Source: an uncultured Clostridia bacterium (GTDB lineage Bacteria > Bacillota > Clostridia > Lachnospirales > Anaerotignaceae). Taken from it: a DNA stretch of 64,000 nucleotides. Both the position numbers and the translations under genes were made by a program. Shown here one piece after another: positions 24,332 to 31,833 of the stretch; position 1 is the first letter of the stretch, and every line of letters begins with the position of its first letter. The notes below the pieces were generated by a model. That model ran no database searches, was not told where the DNA came from, and saw only the letters and a list, made by a program, of their open reading frames with translations. The DNA lies in contig CALWGF010000001.1 of the NCBI GenBank assembly GCA_944379995.1, positions 1-64,000 on the forward strand, given 5' to 3'.

Positions 24332-25762
24332 ATGAGCAAAAAATATATCATTGGTGTTGATGAAGGCTCACAGAGTGCCAAAATAATAATATTTGACCTT
24401 GAAGGTAACATAGTGTGTGAGGGCAAAGAGCCTTTAAGACCATATGATTTACCGGAACCAGGAATAGTAGAACATCCTGACGATGACTGGTGGGACGCAA
24501 TTTGTGTTGCTGGTAAAAAATGTATGGCAAACTTTAAAGGAAACGTTGAGGATATACTTGGTATCGGTTTATGTACAATACGTTTCTGTCGTGCATACTT
24601 AAAAGAAGATGGAACACTTGCACAGCCTGCTATGAGCTGGATGGACGTAAGAGTTTCAAAACCTTATGAACACACAAATCCTGAAGTTAGATATGTAACA
24701 ACATCATCAGGTTATATTACACATCGTTTTACAGGAGAATTTAAAGATACAGCTGCAAACTATCAGGGAATGTGGCCAATGGACACAGATAAATGGGAAT
24801 GGCTTCCTGATGGAGAACAGTTCGATTATTATGGAATACCAAGAGAAATGCTTTTTGACCTTGTAATGCCGGGAGATATTCTTGGATATGTTACTGAAGA
24901 AGCAGCAAAAGCTACTGGTTTCCCTAAAGGACTTCCTGTTGTTGCTACATCAAATGATAAAGCTGTTGAAGGTCTTGGTGTAGGTTGTACAGGAAAAATA
25001 ACTGCTTGTGTATCACTTGGTACATATATAGCTGCTATGATGCAGGGTACAGAAAATCCTAAAAATACAGTTAATTTCTGGTCAAACTTCGCATCAACAC
25101 AACATAACTACTTATACGAAAGTAACGGAATTCGTAGAGGTATGTGGACAGTAAGTTGGTTTAAAAACGTTCTTGGAAAAAGCTATGAACATATGGCTTT
25201 AGATGAAGGAATGTCAGCAGAAGAAATGTTAAGTATTGAAGCTGAGTCAGTTCCTGCTGGTTGCGATGGTCTTATGACAGTTCTTGACTGGCTTGCTCCA
25301 ACAGATGCACTTTATAAAAAAGGTATTATGATAGGATTTGACGGAAGACATGGCAGAGCACATATGTATCGTTCAATACTTGAAGCTATTGCTCTTACAA
25401 TGAAAAACCGTGTTGATGAAATGTGTCAAGAACTTGGAGTTACTCTTGATAACATCATAATTACAGGCGGTGGCTCAAATAGTGATTTATTTATGCAGAT
25501 TTTTGCAGATGTATTTGGTATACCTGCAAAACGTAATGTTGTAAATGGTGCAGCAGGAGTTGGTGCGGCAATATGTGCTGCTGTTGCAGTAGGTGCTTAC
25601 AAAACATTTGATGAAGCTATTGAAAAAATGGTTAAAGTTAAAGATGTATTTGAACCAAATAAAGAAAATGTAGAGCTTTATGCTAAAATGTGTCCTATTT
25701 ACAACGAAATAACAAGCCATACAGACGCAATTCTTAAAAAATCATATGAAATATTTAAGTAA
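24332..25762 (+). CDS. ygcE: FGGY-family carbohydrate kinase, YgcE-like
   Basis: A 476-residue sugar kinase of the xylulokinase/glycerol kinase superfamily. The N-terminal GVDEGSQSAKIIIFD ATP-phosphate loop (with the DEGSQSAK form found in YgcE), VEHPDDDWWDA, the catalytic region with SWMDVR, a GLGVGCTGKITACVSLGT segment, and the C-terminal IITGGGSNSDLFMQIFADV adenosine motif are all present. It should phosphorylate the sugar, polyol or sugar acid made or used by the SDR upstream. ATG 24332 is 9 nt after AGGAG; an ATG 9 nt upstream overlaps that site. The phosphorylated product is a good candidate ligand for the GlpP-family regulator. Confidence 0.87.
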   Translation: MSKKYIIGVDEGSQSAKIIIFDLEGNIVCEGKEPLRPYDLPEPGIVEHPDDDWWDAICVAGKKCMANFKGNVEDILGIGLCTIRFCRAYLKEDGTLAQPAMSWMDVRVSKPYEHTNPEVRYVTTSSGYITHRFTGEFKDTAANYQGMWPMDTDKWEWLPDGEQFDYYGIPREMLFDLVMPGDILGYVTEEAAKATGFPKGLPVVATSNDKAVEGLGVGCTGKITACVSLGTYIAAMMQGTENPKNTVNFWSNFASTQHNYLYESNGIRRGMWTVSWFKNVLGKSYEHMALDEGMSAEEMLSIEAESVPAGCDGLMTVLDWLAPTDALYKKGIMIGFDGRHGRAHMYRSILEAIALTMKNRVDEMCQELGVTLDNIIITGGGSNSDLFMQIFADVFGIPAKRNVVNGAAGVGAAICAAVAVGAYKTFDEAIEKMVKVKDVFEPNKENVELYAKMCPIYNEITSHTDAILKKSYEIFK

Positions 25763-25797
25763 TTAAATAAATGTATTTTAAAAGGTAGGTGAACAGT

Positions 25798-26610
25798 ATG
25801 AAACCTTTAATAATGTTAACTAATGATGATGGTATTAATTCTCCGGGGCTTTTAGCGGCAATAGAAGCGGTTTATGATTTAGGAGATATAATTGTTTCAG
25901 CACCCCACGTGCAACAAACTGGAATGAGTAGAGCATTTCCAAGAGGAAAAGATGTTGGAATAATTGATACAGTAGAGTTTAATGTTAACGGAAAAATTAT
26001 AAAAGGTTATGGAGTACATGGTTCACCTGCCTTTTCTGTTGCTCACGGAATACTTGAAATTGCAGACAGAAAACCAGATTTATGTATTAGCGGTATAAAT
26101 TATGGAGAAAATGTTGGTCTTGATATTACTTGTAGTGGTACTGTTGGAGCTGTTATTGAAGCAGACAGCCATGGTGTGGCTGGTATAGCAGTTTCAATGC
26201 AGTCTGATTTAAGTTTACAAAGGTCGTCGGAATATAGTAAACTTGATTGGACAGTAGCAAAAAGTGTATTAAGAACATTTGCAAAGAAAGTATTGTCGGA
26301 AGGTATGCCGAAAGAGTTTAATATATATAACATAAATATACCTATGAACCCTACAAACCCTGAAATCTTTAGATACACAGTGCAGAGTAAATATAACTAC
26401 TTTGAATTTATAAAACCCCAAGAAAGAGATTTTGAAATGCCATTTGAATTGAAATCAAGACTCTATGTAGATAAAGAAATTATAGAAAAAAATAGTGATA
26501 TTTATGCAGTTTATATTGATAAAACAACATCGGTAACGCCAATAAAAACAAATATGTCCGTGCTTACAAATGAAACTGAAAATTATATAGTCGGAACAGT
26601 TTCTATATAA
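25798..26610 (+). CDS. surE: SurE-family 5'/3'-nucleotidase or phosphatase
   Basis: A 270-residue SurE. The N-terminal IMLTNDDGINSPGLLA metal-binding Asp pair, the Ser in APHVQQTGMSRAF, SGINYGENVGLDITCSGTVGA (metal Asn and phosphate loop) and FNIYNINIPMNP are classic. SurE enzymes are Mg/Mn-dependent phosphatases acting on nucleotides and other phosphoesters. I chose ATG 25798, preceded by AGGTGA, over the GTG at 25789 that lies inside the ribosome binding site. It is the third gene of the leader-controlled ygcW-ygcE-surE operon; this placement is unlike its usual housekeeping context and suggests a pathway-specific dephosphorylation role. Confidence 0.88.
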   Translation: MKPLIMLTNDDGINSPGLLAAIEAVYDLGDIIVSAPHVQQTGMSRAFPRGKDVGIIDTVEFNVNGKIIKGYGVHGSPAFSVAHGILEIADRKPDLCISGINYGENVGLDITCSGTVGAVIEADSHGVAGIAVSMQSDLSLQRSSEYSKLDWTVAKSVLRTFAKKVLSEGMPKEFNIYNINIPMNPTNPEIFRYTVQSKYNYFEFIKPQERDFEMPFELKSRLYVDKEIIEKNSDIYAVYIDKTTSVTPIKTNMSVLTNETENYIVGTVSI

Positions 26611-26618
26611 AAATAAAA

Positions 26619-26652
26619 ATACATTCTTAAGTTTTTAAACTTAAGAATGTAT
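26619..26652. terminator. Bidirectional terminator between surE and MATE genes
   Basis: A 16-bp perfect stem (ATACATTCTTAAGTTT with AAACTTAAGAATGTAT, loop TT) is flanked by A-rich sequence on the left and seven T on the right. Confidence 0.92.
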
Positions 26653-26656
26653 TTTT

Positions 26657-28033
26657 TTATGCTTTGCTTTTTTCAAGTTTTAATTCAAGTGGGAATTTTC
26701 TTTGTTTTATTATGTAATAAATTATAAATAATATTGCTGTTATTGTCCAAGATATAGGAAAACTTAAAATTATTGTTTCTACATTATTATTTTGTGGAAC
26801 TATTGTAAGTAACCATACTATTCTTAATACACATACACCCATACAAGTCAAAATCATAGGTATTATAACATTTCCTATACCTCTTAATGCACCCGATAAT
26901 ATTTCAATAGGAACATATATTACATATGCTGGTGCTAACATTAAAAGCATTTTAAATCCTATTGCTATAACATTTGCATCTTTTGTAAATAATCCAAAAA
27001 CAAATTTTGCTGTAAGAACAAATATTAAACTTAACATAAGGGTTGTTATAGCTGTCATAGCTAAACATATTTTTGTACTTTTTCTTACTCTGTTAAATTC
27101 CAAAGCACCATAATTTTGACCTATAAATGTTGTAACTGCTATACCAAAAGCACTTATTATCATCCAGTTAAAAGCATCAAGTTTTCCCAATACTGTCCAA
27201 GCAGCAACTGTATCAGTACCAAGTTGATTAAGTGATGATTGTATAAACATATTAGCTATATTATACATTGTTGTTTGAAAACCAGAAGGTATTCCTATAA
27301 AAAGTATTGAATATAAAGATACAGTATCAAGTTTTATTTTTTTAATTTTTAATCTATAAATATCTTTTGAGCGTATAAGTGTTAATGTTACAAGAACAGC
27401 ACTTACTGCCTGAGCAATAAATGTTGCAACAGCAACTCCCATAACACCCATTTTAAAAAATACTACAAATACAACATCAAGAACAATATTTATTATACAA
27501 CATACTATAAGATAATACATAGGTCTTTTTGAGTCCCCAACGGCTCTTAATATACTTGAACCCATATTATATATAAATACAAATATTATACTTGAAAAAT
27601 ATATCCTAAGATATAATATTGATATATTCATAATACTTTGTTGTGTTTTCATAAGTTTTAAAATATATGGAACAGATATAAACCCTATAATGCTTATTAT
27701 TATACTTGCTATAATAGCTATTGCAAATGCTGTATGAAGTGTTCTGTTTATACCACCACGATTTTTTGCACCATAATGTTGTGCTATAATTACACCTGCA
27801 CCTGATGAAAGCCCTACTATAAACCCAACTATAAGATTTACAATTTGACTTGCTGAACCACCAACAGCAGCAAGAGCATCTTTTCCTACAAATTGTCCAA
27901 CAACAATAGTATCTGCTGTGTTATAAAGCTGTTGGAAAAACGTTCCCAAAACAATAGGAAAAAAGAATACAAGCAACTGTTTCCATATTACGCCTTCTGT
28001 AATATTGTTTTTTATTGTGTCGCTTTGAGCCAT
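26657..28033 (-). CDS. MATE-family efflux transporter
   Basis: A 458-residue, 12-TM MATE protein. The family-typical YNTADTIVVGQFVGKDALAAVG segment near the N-terminus and AWTVLGKLDAFNWMIISAFGIAVTTFIGQNYGA in the second half are both visible. It is a probable sodium- or proton-driven exporter of drugs or metabolites. ATG is preceded by CGGAGGA. It is monocistronic, convergent with surE, and outside the leader-controlled set, so a link to the pathway is not supported. Confidence 0.88.
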   Translation of the reverse strand: MAQSDTIKNNITEGVIWKQLLVFFFPIVLGTFFQQLYNTADTIVVGQFVGKDALAAVGGSASQIVNLIVGFIVGLSSGAGVIIAQHYGAKNRGGINRTLHTAFAIAIIASIIISIIGFISVPYILKLMKTQQSIMNISILYLRIYFSSIIFVFIYNMGSSILRAVGDSKRPMYYLIVCCIINIVLDVVFVVFFKMGVMGVAVATFIAQAVSAVLVTLTLIRSKDIYRLKIKKIKLDTVSLYSILFIGIPSGFQTTMYNIANMFIQSSLNQLGTDTVAAWTVLGKLDAFNWMIISAFGIAVTTFIGQNYGALEFNRVRKSTKICLAMTAITTLMLSLIFVLTAKFVFGLFTKDANVIAIGFKMLLMLAPAYVIYVPIEILSGALRGIGNVIIPMILTCMGVCVLRIVWLLTIVPQNNNVETIILSFPISWTITAILFIIYYIIKQRKFPLELKLEKSKA

Positions 28034-28338
28034 ATAATCCTCCGTAATATATTAAAATTATAACTGTTTTATCATAGATATAATATGAAAATAATATTAA
28101 AAAATCAATGTAATTGTTTAATAATAATAAACTTATTTAAGACTTTATATTATTGAAAACAACGTATAATATATTAATTTATATGTATAATTTTTATAAT
28201 TATTAAGCATTAATTTATATAATTTTAACACATATAATTTTTGTTGATTTTACAGCGTTTTAATAAGATATTTATATAAATAATTACGTGTATAATTGTT
28301 TTTTTATATGTCAATAATTACATTGAAGGAGTGATTTT
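28034..28338. other. AT-rich divergent intergenic region
   Basis: This 305-bp spacer between divergent genes holds no plausible gene. A weak promoter for the right-hand gene is TTGTTG (28241), a 17-nt spacer and TAAGAT (28264). No clear hairpin or repeat was seen. Confidence 0.4.
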
Positions 28339-28986
28339 ATGGCAAATAGAAAAATATTATATTTTATTTCTGGCATAGCTTTATTAGTTGGAATATTGTG
28401 TTTTTTTATATCTTTTTATATGTATAGAAATATTTCTAATACAGTAAATAATATAAACGAAAAAGCTCAATCAGAAGTATATGCACAAAATGATACTAAT
28501 ATAAATAATGATAAAGATGAGGAAGAAACAAAAACATCAGAATATAATAAAGAAACAAATACTCTTGAAATGGTTATGGCTGATAATACCATAAATGAGT
28601 CTACAAAAATGGTATATCAATATTATTATAAAGATGAAGGCAAAATGGAAGAAAGCGAAGAAGTACCCCCTTATTTTTTATTAGGTTTTGACTTTAATGA
28701 TATGCTTGAATATTATCCAGATTGGCAAATTGTTTCTTTTTCTGGTGAAGAAGTTGTTATGAGAAAAATAGTAGATGAAAAAAAAGAAAACAGTTTTATA
28801 ATTACACAAAAAGATGGATACATTGCTGTATATTATGAAGATGAAAATAAAGGTGAAATTTTATATCAAATGACAGAAACTCCTATATCTGTACTTACAC
28901 AGGAAGAACAAGTAAGACTTAATGATGGTATTATTGTTAAAGGGGAATATGAATTGACAAAAATTTTAGCAGAATATACTAGTTGA
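28339..28986 (+). CDS. Membrane-anchored protein with BofC-like C-terminal domain
   Basis: A 215-residue protein with one N-terminal membrane segment (residues ~8-28), an acidic low-complexity linker (~35-75) and a C-terminal domain containing FIITQKDGYIAVYYED and TETPISVLTQEEQVRLNDGI. That pattern resembles the C-terminal domain of BofC, which in Bacillus modulates SpoIVB signalling during sporulation. Clostridial proteins of this shape are widespread and of unknown function. The start is ATG with GAAGGAG. No sporulation protease gene is adjacent, so the role is uncertain. Confidence 0.55.
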   Translation: MANRKILYFISGIALLVGILCFFISFYMYRNISNTVNNINEKAQSEVYAQNDTNINNDKDEEETKTSEYNKETNTLEMVMADNTINESTKMVYQYYYKDEGKMEESEEVPPYFLLGFDFNDMLEYYPDWQIVSFSGEEVVMRKIVDEKKENSFIITQKDGYIAVYYEDENKGEILYQMTETPISVLTQEEQVRLNDGIIVKGEYELTKILAEYTS

Positions 28987-29040
28987 TAATATTTAAGACA
29001 TTATGTACTGTATAATAAACAATAATTTTTAAAATTTTTG

Positions 29041-29069
29041 TAGACATAAATAATGTGTTTTGATATAAT
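29041..29069 (+). promoter_or_regulatory. Sigma-A-type promoter for the small RNA upstream of zapA
   Basis: TAGACA (29041-29046), a 17-nt spacer and a perfect TATAAT (29064-29069) lie about 200 bp before the zapA start. Confidence 0.65.
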
Positions 29070-29075
29070 AAGTGT

Positions 29076-29181
29076 GTGAAAACTCCCCAATATTTTCACA
29101 ATGTAGCTTTTTAGCTGCAATCCCAATAAGAAATACCTTCTCTTTGTGGAAAAAGGTCAACATCGGCAGTTGGCCTTTTTT
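29076..29181 (+). ncRNA. Candidate ~105-nt small RNA with C-rich single-stranded motifs
   Basis: After a good promoter come three elements. Hairpin 1 is TGTGAAAA with TTTTCACA around the loop CTCCCCAATA. Hairpin 2 is GTAGC with GCTGC. An intrinsic terminator pairs AAAAGGTCAAC with GTTGGCCTTTT and runs into a T tract ending near 29181. The unpaired stretches CTCCCC, AATCCCAAT and CCTTCTC are complementary to Shine-Dalgarno sequences, as in C-rich-loop regulatory RNAs of Gram-positives. It could instead be an attenuating leader of zapA. I do not recognise it as a known Rfam family. Confidence 0.5.
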
Positions 29182-29275
29182 CATTTGTAAAAAAAACAAA
29201 AACAGTTTAAAGATTATTGCATTTTATGGTATAATTAAATATCTATTATTTTTTGCATATGAAGGAACGGTGTTT

Positions 29276-31774
29276 ATGAAAAATAAAGTTCAAGTAACTA
29301 TTGAAGGAAAAACATTTACTATTATTGGAGAAGAATCACAGGACTATATATTAAATGTTGCTGATTATATAAATAGAAAAATTTTAGAAGTAAAAAGAAA
29401 AGAAGAAGTTAAGGGCGTAAGTGTTAATATGATACCTATTCTTACAGCTCTTAATATTGCAGATGATTATTTTAAGGAATTGAATGAAAAAAATAATCTT
29501 AGTGAAAAAGTAGAATTTTTCAAACAGAAATATGAAGAATTAGATATTACAAAAGATGAATTACATAATTTGAAAAATGAATTACAAGAAAGTAAAAATA
29601 AAAATAATCAGTTTTCTAAAGATTTAGAAAATTTAAAAAAAGAGTCAGAAGAAAAGAATATACAATTTAATAAAGAGATAGAAAGAATAAAAAGTGAAAA
29701 ACAGCAATTAAGTAATTTAAGAAAACAATCTGCTGAAAAAAATATAGAACTTAATAAGGAAATAGAAAAATTAAAAAATGAAAGTCAGCAGACAAGTAAC
29801 TTAAAAAGACAAGCCGAAGAAAAGAATGTACAGCTTAACAAAGAAATAGAAAGAATAAAAAGTGAAAGTCAGCAAACAAGCAACTTAAAAAGACAGGCCG
29901 AAGAAAAGAATGTACAGCTTAACAAAGAAATAGAAAGAATAAAAAGTGAAAGTCAACAGACAAGCAATTTAAAAAAACAGGTAGAAGAAAAGAATATACA
30001 GCTTAACAAAGAGATAGAAAGAATAAAAAGCGAAAGTCAGCAGACAAGTAACTTAAAAAAACAGGCCGAAGAAAAAAATATACAGCTTAATAAAGAAATA
30101 GAGAGAATAAAAAGCGAAAATCAACAGACAAGCAATTTAAAAAGACAGGCCGAAGAAAAGAATGTACAGCTTAATAAAGAAATAGAGAGAATAAAAAGTG
30201 AAAGTCAGCAGACAAGTAATTTAAAAAGACAGACAGAAGAAAAAAATGTGCAACTTGGTAAAGAAATAGAAAAATTAAAAAATGAAAATCAACAAATTAA
30301 TGTATTAAGAAATCAAATTAAACAATTAGAAGATAAAAATACAAAACTTAATAAAGAGATAGGTATTGTATATGGAGAAAATCAAAAAATAAATGGATTA
30401 AAAAATCAAATTAAACAAGCAGAAGATAAAAATATACAACTTAGTAAAGAATTAGAAATAATAAAAGAAGAAAATCAACAAATAAATATTTTGAAAAAAG
30501 AGATTGAACAATCAACAGAAGTAAATCAACAACTTAATAAAGAGTTGGAAACCATAAAAAGCGAAAATCAAGAAACAAGTAAATTAAGAAATGAATTAGA
30601 ACAAAGAAATGAAGAACTTAACAAAGAATTAGAAATAATAAAAAGTGAAAACCAAGAAATAAGTAACTTAAGAAATGAGTTAGAACAAATAAATACAGAG
30701 CTTAAAAAAGAAATAGAAATGATGGAAGAAGAAAATCACCACATAACTATTTTAAGAAATCAATCAGAAAGTAAAAATGAAGAGCTTAACAGACAATTAG
30801 AAATAATAAAAAATGAAAATGAGCAAATAAGTATTTTGAAAAAAGAGATTGAACAATCAAGAGAAGAAAAAGAACAACTTAATAAAGAGCTTGAAACAAT
30901 AAAGAATGAAAAACAAGAGATAAGCAGCTTAAGAGATGAGTTACAACAAAGTAACGAAGAACTCAACATAGAATTAGAAATAGTAAGAAATGAAAACGAG
31001 CAAATAAGTATTTTGAAAAAAGAGATTGAGCAATCAACAGCAGAAAAAGAACAACTTAATAAAGAGCTTGAAACAGTAAAAAGCGAAAACCAAGAAATAA
31101 GCAGCTTAAAAAATGAATTAGAACAAAGAAATACAGAGCTTAGCAGAGAAATAGAAATAGTAAGAAATGATAATAATCAAATAAGTGGCTTAAAAAATGA
31201 AATAGAACAATCAGAATATAAAAATGCAGAGCTTAATAAAGAAATAGAAAAGTTAAAATCAGAAAATCAGCAAATAAATGCATTAAGAAATCAAATTAAA
31301 CATTTAGAAGATAAAAATACAAAACTTAATAAAGAAATAGCTATTGTGTATGGAGAAAATCAAAAAATAAATGGATTGAAAAATCAAATTAAACAAGCAG
31401 AAGAAAAAAATATAAAACTTGAAAATGAACTTAATACTGTGAAATCAGAAAATAGTCAATTAAATGATTTGAAACAGCGTATTAATGAATTTGAAAGTGA
31501 AAAATTAAATCTTTTAAATGAAATTTCTTATATAAAAACAGAAAATGAAAATTTTGAAGAAATCAAAATACAATTATCTGAATATGCTGAAAAAAATAAC
31601 GCTCTTTTACAAGAATTAGAGTCTGTAAAAAATGAAAATACAAAAATTACAGAACTTGAATTTAAAATTAAAGAATATGAAAATCAAAATTCAGAACTTT
31701 TAAAAGAAATGGAAATCATAAAAAAAGAAAAAGACCAAATGGAAAAAGATTTGGAAGAATTTCTTTTGGATTAA
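29276..31774 (+). CDS. zapA: ZapA with a giant tandem-repeat coiled-coil extension
   Basis: The first ~90 residues are a typical ZapA (VQVTIEGKTFTIIGEESQDY, VADYINRKILEV, ILTALNIADDYFKE), the FtsZ-ring-bundling protein, which is normally about 90-140 residues long. Here it continues to 832 residues with more than 20 Glu/Lys/Gln-rich units of 28 or 31 residues of the form NLKxQxEEKNxQLNKEIERI, ending KDLEEFLLD. Units from residue ~119 to 342 are nearly identical at DNA level. This predicts a coiled coil of very roughly 100 nm. The start is ATG 29276 after GAAGGAACGGTG; an in-frame GTG at 29072 would read through the upstream small RNA. A terminator follows. Confidence 0.85.
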   Translation: MKNKVQVTIEGKTFTIIGEESQDYILNVADYINRKILEVKRKEEVKGVSVNMIPILTALNIADDYFKELNEKNNLSEKVEFFKQKYEELDITKDELHNLKNELQESKNKNNQFSKDLENLKKESEEKNIQFNKEIERIKSEKQQLSNLRKQSAEKNIELNKEIEKLKNESQQTSNLKRQAEEKNVQLNKEIERIKSESQQTSNLKRQAEEKNVQLNKEIERIKSESQQTSNLKKQVEEKNIQLNKEIERIKSESQQTSNLKKQAEEKNIQLNKEIERIKSENQQTSNLKRQAEEKNVQLNKEIERIKSESQQTSNLKRQTEEKNVQLGKEIEKLKNENQQINVLRNQIKQLEDKNTKLNKEIGIVYGENQKINGLKNQIKQAEDKNIQLSKELEIIKEENQQINILKKEIEQSTEVNQQLNKELETIKSENQETSKLRNELEQRNEELNKELEIIKSENQEISNLRNELEQINTELKKEIEMMEEENHHITILRNQSESKNEELNRQLEIIKNENEQISILKKEIEQSREEKEQLNKELETIKNEKQEISSLRDELQQSNEELNIELEIVRNENEQISILKKEIEQSTAEKEQLNKELETVKSENQEISSLKNELEQRNTELSREIEIVRNDNNQISGLKNEIEQSEYKNAELNKEIEKLKSENQQINALRNQIKHLEDKNTKLNKEIAIVYGENQKINGLKNQIKQAEEKNIKLENELNTVKSENSQLNDLKQRINEFESEKLNLLNEISYIKTENENFEEIKIQLSEYAEKNNALLQELESVKNENTKITELEFKIKEYENQNSELLKEMEIIKKEKDQMEKDLEEFLLD
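29630..30301 (+). repeat. Eight in-frame tandem 84-bp repeats inside zapA
   Basis: Units start at 29630, 29714, 29798, 29882, 29966, 30050, 30134 and 30218. The central six differ by only a few bases each, while the first and last are more diverged. Each encodes four heptads. Further units of 84 or 93 bp, more diverged, continue to about 31700. The near-identity suggests recent expansion by unequal recombination or slippage. Confidence 0.9.
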
Positions 31775-31786
31775 TTACAATGTATA

Positions 31787-31813
31787 AAAAATAGCAGATT
31801 ACTGCTATTTTTT
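31787..31813 (+). terminator. Intrinsic terminator after zapA
   Basis: AAAAATAGCAG pairs with CTGCTATTTTT around ATTA, followed by further T. Confidence 0.85.
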
Positions 31814-31833
31814 TGTATGAAAGGAGAAATAAT

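Noticed and set aside
26657..28033. MATE gene as part of the ygc-like locus
   Set aside because: It is convergent, separated by a strong bidirectional terminator, and lacks the antitermination leader.
29076..29181. 6S RNA next to zapA
   Set aside because: It is about 105 nt rather than 180-200 nt and has no long closing stem with a central bubble.
29072..29275. Extension of zapA to a GTG start 68 codons upstream
   Set aside because: The extra residues would be read from the promoter-proximal small RNA and its terminator, they resemble no ZapA, and ATG 29276 begins exactly at the family N-terminus.
29630..30301. 84-bp tandem repeats as a possible CRISPR or non-coding satellite
   Set aside because: There are no unique spacers, the repeats are contiguous and in frame, and they encode regular heptads continuing into diverged units.
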